A DNA stretch of 11,127 nt from Deltaproteobacteria bacterium RBG_13_49_15 (GTDB lineage: Bacteria; Desulfobacterota; Desulfobacteria; Desulfobacterales; UBA2156). Shown piece after piece: positions 6,742 to 11,127 of this stretch (position 1 is the first letter of the stretch; each line of letters begins with the position of its first letter). A model generated the notes under the pieces. It was not told where the DNA came from. It saw only the letters and a list, made by a program, of their open reading frames with translations, and did not search any database. Where the stretch lies: the NCBI GenBank assembly GCA_001797695.1, contig MGQD01000002.1, forward strand, positions 1 to 11,127. Direction: 5' to 3'. A program made the position numbers and the translations under genes.

Positions 6742-6779
6742 TGTCAAACCTATAAAATGCTGGTAGAAAGCCAAGCCGG

Positions 6780-7262
6780 ATGCGAACGATGGATCATAAA
6801 AATCAAATTGGCGCTCTTAAGACCATATACCCGGAGCGCCCCCTGGTGGCGGTGGGTGCCGTTGTTTTTCATCAGAATCACGTTCTTTTGGTTAAACGGG
6901 CAAAACCTCCTTCTCAAGGAAAGTGGAGCATACCGGGAGGAGTCGTGAACCTGGGTGAAACCCTTCAGGAAGCCGCAGAGCGGGAAATCCTGGAAGAAAC
7001 CGGACTTTTCGTCAAAGCCGGAGATCCGATTTTTGCCTTCGACGTGGTGGAGCACGACGACGATGGCCGGATTCGATTCCACTATGTCATTGTCGACCTT
7101 ATGGCTGTATATGTGCGGGGAGACCCTCACGCCGGTGACGACGCTAAAGAGGTTCGGTGGGTCTCTCCTGAAGATCTTCCCCTTTTAGATCTTTCTGAAA
7201 AGACGCGACAGTTCCTTGCGGATCATTTCAATCATCCGGAAAACTCTTCATTTCAAGCCTGA
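6780..7262 (+). CDS. Nudix hydrolase (MutT/ADP-ribose pyrophosphatase-like)
   Basis: Cytoplasmic pyrophosphohydrolase of 160 residues acting on a nucleoside diphosphate linked to another moiety. The complete Nudix box Gx5Ex7REUxEExGU is present: G54, E60, R68-E69, E72-E73, G75, so metal binding and catalysis should be intact. It is preceded by the usual strand segment RPLVAVGAVVF and by KWSIPGG. The N-terminal layout resembles the ADP-ribose pyrophosphatase or NDP-sugar type more than MutT proper, but the substrate is inference. The start is uncertain: neither ATG 6780 nor ATG 6789 has a good Shine-Dalgarno. The downstream methyltransferase begins 12 bases after its stop, so the two form an operon. 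Confidence 0.9.
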   Translation: MRTMDHKNQIGALKTIYPERPLVAVGAVVFHQNHVLLVKRAKPPSQGKWSIPGGVVNLGETLQEAAEREILEETGLFVKAGDPIFAFDVVEHDDDGRIRFHYVIVDLMAVYVRGDPHAGDDAKEVRWVSPEDLPLLDLSEKTRQFLADHFNHPENSSFQA

Positions 7263-7274
7263 GGCATTTCGGAA

Positions 7275-7832
7275 ATGAAATCGGATCGTATCCGGTGGAA
7301 TGAAAAATACAAAACCAAATCCAATCCCACCGACCCATCCCCGATTCTAAAAAAATATTATCAGCTCACACCAGGAGGCAGAGCGCTCGATATCGCCGCG
7401 GGAAACGGACGACATGCCCTGTTTCTAGCGGATCATGGATTTACCGTCGATGCCGTGGATATTTCCGAAAAAGGGCTGACGATCATCCCTCGCCGTCATC
7501 CCCGCCTGAACCGGATATGTGCGGATCTGGATTTCTTTGACATACCGGCGGATCGCTATTCCCTGATTGTCAACATCCGCTACTTGAACCGACGCTTGTT
7601 CCCGTATATCATCGAAGGGCTCATCAGTGGAGGGATTCTAATTTTTGAAACCTATCTTGACAACAAAGAGAATGGAGAGGAAGGGCCTTTGCGTCGGGAT
7701 CATCGGCTTGAGCCAAATGAGCTTCTCCATGCATTTCTCCCCTTGAGGATCCGTTATTACCGGGAGGGGGCCGAAAACAGGCAAAAACACGCTCCAAGCG
7801 TCGCTTCTCTGGTGGGGATAAAAATAATCTAA
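7275..7832 (+). CDS. Class I SAM-dependent methyltransferase, TehB-like
   Basis: Small methyltransferase of 185 residues with a single Rossmann-type domain. Motif I is LDIAAGNGRHA at 38-48. The acidic residue ending the second strand is D62 (in DAVDIS), with a further acidic position at D84 (CADL). The later GGILIFETY strand (119-127) and the terminal SVASLVGIK fit the TehB/thiopurine-like group, often annotated as tellurite-resistance methyltransferase; the substrate is unknown. The segment after D84 is compact, and the usual motif IV acidic position is replaced around IVNIRYLNR, which many homologues share. GAGG at 7261-7264 overlaps the Nudix stop and sits ten bases ahead of the ATG, consistent with coupled translation. 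A role in detoxification beside a Nudix enzyme is only a guess. Confidence 0.87.
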   Translation: MKSDRIRWNEKYKTKSNPTDPSPILKKYYQLTPGGRALDIAAGNGRHALFLADHGFTVDAVDISEKGLTIIPRRHPRLNRICADLDFFDIPADRYSLIVNIRYLNRRLFPYIIEGLISGGILIFETYLDNKENGEEGPLRRDHRLEPNELLHAFLPLRIRYYREGAENRQKHAPSVASLVGIKII

Positions 7833-7834
7833 GG

Positions 7835-7902
7835 GATAACCCCCCGATCTCTAAGCTTGATGAATCAAAGGTTATCGATACGATTCAATGCAGATAACCC
7901 CC
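7835..7902 (+). promoter_or_regulatory. Three-copy GATAACC/GGTTATC arrangement around the helicase start
   Basis: GATAACCCCC occurs at 7835-7844 and again at 7893-7902, and the complementary GGTTATC lies between them at 7870-7876. In RNA the middle copy can pair with either outer copy. Pairing with the downstream copy gives a 7-bp stem whose 16-base loop contains the helicase ATG (7888). The two hairpins exclude each other, as in attenuators or start-codon switches. The helicase has no evident Shine-Dalgarno, so structure here could matter. A repressor site or chance remain possible. Confidence 0.35.
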
Positions 7903-9981
7903 TATCATGCCAAATATTTCGCCTATGAGCTGACTAAAAGGAGCTCGTCAAACAGCCTTCAAAAACTTGCCTCATCCCTTCTGGATGCCCAGGTTGATTT
8001 AAATCCCCATCAGGTTGAAGCTGCCTTATTCGCATTTAAATCGCCTCTTTCAAAAGGCGCTATCCTTGCCGATGAGGTCGGGCTCGGAAAAACCATCGAA
8101 GCAGGCATTGTCATTTCCCAGAAATGGGCGGAAAGAAAAAAGAAAATTCTCATCATCGTGCCTTCAAACCTTCGGAAGCAATGGAATCAGGAATTGCTGG
8201 ACAAGTTTTTTCTATCATCCATTATTCTTGAAACCCCATCCTTTAATCAGGAAATCAAAAAAGGAAATCTCAACCCCTTTGAACAGGAACAAATCGTTAT
8301 CTGCTCATATCATTTTGCGCGGACGAAAGAGCCATATTTAACCCGGATCAACTGGGATCTGGTTGTAATTGACGAAGCCCATAGATTGCGCAATGTCTAT
8401 AAACCGACCAATAAGATTTCAAATGCCATCAAAAGAGCCGTCTCTCACGCTCCGAAAATTCTACTTACGGCAACCCCTCTACAGAACTCACTCCTTGAGT
8501 TGTATGGCCTTGTCAGCATCATTGATGATTATACATTCGGTGATTTACAAAGTTATAAGAATCAGTTTTCACGGCTGACGGGGTATGACAGTTTTGATGA
8601 CCTGAAAGACCGCCTGAAACCTGTCTGTAAAAGAACGCTTCGCAGGCAGGTGCTGGAATATATAAAATTTACCAATCGTCTGGCCATTACGCAGGAATTT
8701 ATACCTTCCCCGGAAGAACAAAAACTTTATGATCTGGTATCATCTTATTTGCAGCGAAATAATCTATATGCTCTTCCGGCAAGCCAGCGTCAATTGATGA
8801 CCCTGATTCTGCGACGGCTCCTTGCCTCGTCAACTTTTGCGATTGCAGGAACACTTGAGGCATTGGCGGCAAAGCTTGAGACACTTAAAAACCTTCAGGA
8901 AAATCAGGAAGAGATAGAAGACGTTATTTCGCAGGATTTTGAAGCTTATAATGAAGTCAATGATGAGTGGATTGATGAAAAGGAACTGGAAGACCAGATT
9001 GAAGACCGCCTGAAAAACACGCGTCAGCAGCTTCTTGAAACCTTTGACGAAGAGGTCCATGAAAAACTTCGGGTTAATCTGCAGGAAAGCAGGAATTATA
9101 TTTCAAAATACGAAAACTGGCTCTGGCAGGTTACCCTATATTATCTTGAACCCTATGCACGTTTTGACGGTGATAATCATTCCTTCACCCTAATCCAAAA
9201 TCCATTCCCCAATGAAAAAATACATCCCGGTCCCTACAGGATCGGTAAGAATATTGAAGACGCAAACATATACAGAATCGGTCATCCTTTAGCCCAGCGA
9301 ATCATTGAACAGTGTAAGATAAAATCATTGCCACCCGGGGAACTTATCTTCAATTATACGGATGCCAGTGTGAAGATTTCTATTCTTGAGCCGCTCATCA
9401 AAAAATCAGGATGGCTCAGCGTGTCCAATCTGACGATTCATTCTTTTGAGACAGAGGATTATGTTTTACTATCCGGTATTTCTGATGACGGTTTGGAATT
9501 GGATGCTGAACAGTGCCGGAGGTTTTTTTCACTTCCGGCTTCAGTGTCAGAGGCTGTCCCATCCAATGAAATACCTATGGTCAAGAAAATATTGCAGCAA
9601 ACCACCAACGGTATGCAGGCGAAAATTTTACAGGAAAATGCCGGGCGGAATTCGGAGTTTTTTGATATCGAAATGGGAAAACTGGAAAAGTGGGCGGATG
9701 ATGTAAAAGGCAGCCTTGAAATTGAGCTTAAGGCATTGGACAAGGAGATAAAATTCCGGAAAACCGAAGCCAGAAAAATTCTGAATTTGGAAGATAAAGT
9801 TAAGGCCCAGCGTCATATCAAAGATATGGAAAAGAAACGAAACTCCTTGCGCATGAATCTGTTTCAGTCTCAGGATGAAGTTGATGTCCGGAAAGAAAAA
9901 CTGATTGAGGAAATAGAAGCCCGCCTTAAACAAAAAATTGATAAAAAAGAGCTGTTTGTAGTAAGATGGAAACTCATATGA
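7888..9981 (+). CDS. SNF2/RapA-like helicase with the second RecA lobe missing (internal in-frame deletion)
   Basis: Resembles the large SNF2-type helicase-related proteins found in restriction and defence loci, which as I recall are usually about 900-1000 residues; this one has 697. The N-terminal lobe is intact: LNPHQVEAAL at 38-47, motif I ADEVGLGKTIEA at 61-72, DEAH at 162-165 and motif III TATPLQN at 194-200. The ASQRQLM...LRRLLASSTFAIAGTLEAL segment follows at 298-326. After an acidic stretch (341-370) the family's second lobe, with motifs such as the GINLQ and QRIGRCHRYGQ elements, is absent. The text resumes at about 367 (ELEDQIEDRLKNTRQQLL) with the region that follows that lobe, and runs to the normal C-terminus (coiled coil 595-690, ending LFVVRWKLI). 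The frame is open throughout, so this is neither a frameshift nor a stop. ATP may still bind but translocation should be lost. The start MQITPYHAKYFA fits the family. Sampled lines are AT-richer than flanking genes. Confidence 0.85.
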   Translation: MQITPYHAKYFAYELTKRSSSNSLQKLASSLLDAQVDLNPHQVEAALFAFKSPLSKGAILADEVGLGKTIEAGIVISQKWAERKKKILIIVPSNLRKQWNQELLDKFFLSSIILETPSFNQEIKKGNLNPFEQEQIVICSYHFARTKEPYLTRINWDLVVIDEAHRLRNVYKPTNKISNAIKRAVSHAPKILLTATPLQNSLLELYGLVSIIDDYTFGDLQSYKNQFSRLTGYDSFDDLKDRLKPVCKRTLRRQVLEYIKFTNRLAITQEFIPSPEEQKLYDLVSSYLQRNNLYALPASQRQLMTLILRRLLASSTFAIAGTLEALAAKLETLKNLQENQEEIEDVISQDFEAYNEVNDEWIDEKELEDQIEDRLKNTRQQLLETFDEEVHEKLRVNLQESRNYISKYENWLWQVTLYYLEPYARFDGDNHSFTLIQNPFPNEKIHPGPYRIGKNIEDANIYRIGHPLAQRIIEQCKIKSLPPGELIFNYTDASVKISILEPLIKKSGWLSVSNLTIHSFETEDYVLLSGISDDGLELDAEQCRRFFSLPASVSEAVPSNEIPMVKKILQQTTNGMQAKILQENAGRNSEFFDIEMGKLEKWADDVKGSLEIELKALDKEIKFRKTEARKILNLEDKVKAQRHIKDMEKKRNSLRMNLFQSQDEVDVRKEKLIEEIEARLKQKIDKKELFVVRWKLI

Positions 9982-10025
9982 AACAATCTGTACAGGATAT
10001 TTATACCGATGCTAACGATAGATAA
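9978..10025 (+). other. 15-codon ORF coupled to the helicase and overlapping the next gene
   Basis: ATG at 9978 overlaps the helicase TGA (ATGA). The frame reads MKQSVQDIYTDANDR and stops with TAA at 10023-10025, 17 bases beyond the A of the next gene's ATG (10009). It may be a leader that hands ribosomes to the AlbA_2 gene by re-initiation. It may also be the surviving first codons of a gene that once followed the helicase and was replaced. Alternatively it is a chance frame. Confidence 0.35.
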
Positions 10026-11127
10026 AGTCGAAATCCTTATTCAGGAAGGCGAGGGGCTGACCGTCGAGTTCAAGGAGCATTTCACCCCGCGCATCGTCGA
10101 AGACATGGCGGCCTTCGCAAATGCCAAAGGCGGCATCATTATACTCGGTGTAAAGGATGATAAAACCATCATCGGCGAGAAACTTACCAACGACCTGAAA
10201 GCCCGCATCACCTCCCTGGCGCGGAATTGCAATCCTCCGATACAGGTCAAGATCAAACAGGTTCAGCACGTCGTCACCATAGAAGTACCACAGGGGGAAG
10301 AAAAACCCTACGGGTGCAGTTCCGGTTACTTCAGAAGACTCGATGGTACCACACAGAAAATGACGAACCACGAATTGCGGGTTATGTTTCGGGAGCATGA
10401 AGAAATCTCCTTCGAGGAAAAGATCAACAAAGACGCAACATGGAACGACATATCCAGAGCGAAGATAAGAAACTTCCTCAAAGAAGCCGATATCGGGATA
10501 AAGAAGATCGTTCCTCACGATATCCTTAATAGTCTCAACATAGCGCTAAGTGACAAGATAACCAATGCCGGTATTCTCTTCTTTGCAGAAAAACCCCGCA
10601 AGTTCATTTTGCACGCGCAGATGACGCTCATTGCCTTTAAGGGTACAGACCGCGTGCATATTTATGACCGACAGGACGTTGAAGATGACCTGCTCACCCA
10701 GTTCAACGCCGCCGAGATGTTCCTTAAGAAGCACCTCAACAGGCGAAGCGAAATAATCGGCATGAACCGCAGGGATATTTATGAACTGCCGCTGGAAGCT
10801 CTCCGCGAGGCCGTCGCTAATGCCATCATTCACCGCGACTATGGCATGCGCGGCACAAGCCTGATGGTTGAAGTCCATGAAGACCGTGTTGACATCATAA
10901 ACCCCGGAGGTTTGCCGAAAGGGCTGGATAAAAAAGACTTCGGCAAAATATCCGTAAGGAGAAATGTGCGGATCGCCGACCTCTTCTTTAGAATGGACAA
11001 GGTAGAACTTGCGGGCACAGGGATCAGAAGGATGAGAGAGGCCGTGGCCGCTGCGGGATTACCGCCCCCAAAAATTACTCAAACCACTTTCTTTAGCATT
11101 ATATTTAAGCGTCCACTTCCGGAAGGC
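10009..11127 (+). CDS. AlbA_2 (Schlafen-type) domain protein with GHKL ATP-binding region, 3' partial
   Basis: Member of the COG2865-type group, often annotated as ATP-binding protein or RecG-related transcriptional regulator. The N-terminal AlbA_2 nucleic-acid-binding domain shows E13-G-E-G-L-T-V-E-F-K-E (13-23) and FANAKGGIIILGV (36-48). A middle region contains KITNAGILFFAEKP (183-196). The C-terminal divergent GHKL ATPase has the N-box-like LEALREAVANAIIHRDY (262-278), a G1-like DIINPGGLPKGL (295-306) and GTGIRRM (336-342). 373 codons are visible and the frame is open at the right edge; a terminal winged-helix part probably lies beyond. The start is the first ATG after an in-frame stop at 9979, with ACAGGA 11 bases ahead. 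It is GC-richer than the helicase gene. Such proteins are common next to restriction and other defence genes; the precise role is unknown. Confidence 0.88.
   Translation, partial: MLTIDKVEILIQEGEGLTVEFKEHFTPRIVEDMAAFANAKGGIIILGVKDDKTIIGEKLTNDLKARITSLARNCNPPIQVKIKQVQHVVTIEVPQGEEKPYGCSSGYFRRLDGTTQKMTNHELRVMFREHEEISFEEKINKDATWNDISRAKIRNFLKEADIGIKKIVPHDILNSLNIALSDKITNAGILFFAEKPRKFILHAQMTLIAFKGTDRVHIYDRQDVEDDLLTQFNAAEMFLKKHLNRRSEIIGMNRRDIYELPLEALREAVANAIIHRDYGMRGTSLMVEVHEDRVDIINPGGLPKGLDKKDFGKISVRRNVRIADLFFRMDKVELAGTGIRRMREAVAAAGLPPPKITQTTFFSIIFKRPLPEG

Larger units (their letters stand above)
6459..6779. other. Intergenic stretch of about 320 bases between divergent MFS and Nudix genes
   Basis: No firm gene is visible. 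It holds the MFS ribosome-binding site (6466-6470), a clear minus-strand terminator (6524-6559), a doubtful 49-codon minus-strand ORF (6592-6741), and a 7-bp perfect stem TGGAGAT/ATCTCCA (6631-6637 with 6667-6673). A TATAAA (6751-6756) on + lies near the Nudix start but lacks a good -35. I could not match it to tRNA, 6S, SRP or another known RNA. Confidence 0.6.

Noticed and set aside
7857..7884. Possible sigma70 promoter TTGATG-16-TACGAT ahead of the helicase
   Set aside because: Transcription would begin after the ATG at 7888, so it cannot serve this gene.
7888..9981. Explanation of the short helicase by frameshift or premature stop
   Set aside because: The frame is continuous and both family termini are present; only the middle is missing, so an internal deletion fits better.
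10012..10518. Long minus-strand open frame (168 codons) opposite the AlbA_2 gene, and a second at 10546-10878
   Set aside because: The + frame carries clear AlbA_2 and GHKL motifs across both; the antisense frames show no domain or ribosome-binding site.
1..11127. tRNA, rRNA, CRISPR array, IS element or attachment site
   Set aside because: No cloverleaf, regular spacer-repeat series, transposase or integrase gene, or flanking direct repeat was seen on either strand.

Overview
The window reads as chromosomal DNA of an anaerobic deltaproteobacterium, most likely of the Desulfobacterales (Desulfobacterota). This is inferred from a rubrerythrin, the protein styles, coding DNA near 50% GC, and an intergenic inverted repeat of a kind I recall from sulfate-reducer genomes. 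No 16S or other phylogenetic marker is present to settle it.

Left part (1-5117), housekeeping and redox. The 3' two-thirds or more of a bifunctional-type rel (ppGpp synthetase/hydrolase) runs off the left edge on +. It meets rpmB (ribosomal protein L28, minus) tail to tail with overlapping stop codons. After an intergenic inverted-repeat element comes a minus-strand operon trxA-trxB-bamD: thioredoxin, thioredoxin reductase and a BamD-like outer-membrane lipoprotein. It has a near-consensus sigma70 promoter upstream of trxA. A rubrerythrin diverges from trxA and ends in a long perfect hairpin shared with a convergent, unrecognised 112-residue protein. Thioredoxin, its reductase and rubrerythrin together suggest thiol and peroxide homeostasis.

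Middle part (5118-7832). A minus-strand MFS transporter starts at TTG. A 320-base stretch without a firm gene follows, holding a clear minus-strand terminator and one doubtful small ORF. Then come a Nudix hydrolase and a class I SAM methyltransferase, arranged as a two-gene + operon.

Right part (7833-11127), accessory DNA. A helicase of the SNF2/RapA-like type has intact N- and C-termini but lacks the whole second RecA lobe (helicase motifs IV-VI), apparently by an in-frame internal deletion. Its gene is AT-richer than its neighbours, and its start codon lies among three copies of a 7-mer that could form alternative hairpins. It overlaps a 15-codon ORF by ATGA, and inside that ORF begins an AlbA_2 (Schlafen-type)/GHKL ATP-binding protein that runs off the right edge. 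Helicases and AlbA_2 proteins of these kinds are often found in restriction or defence islands, so the right end may be the edge of one, possibly degraded. The internally deleted helicase is the most unusual object in the window.
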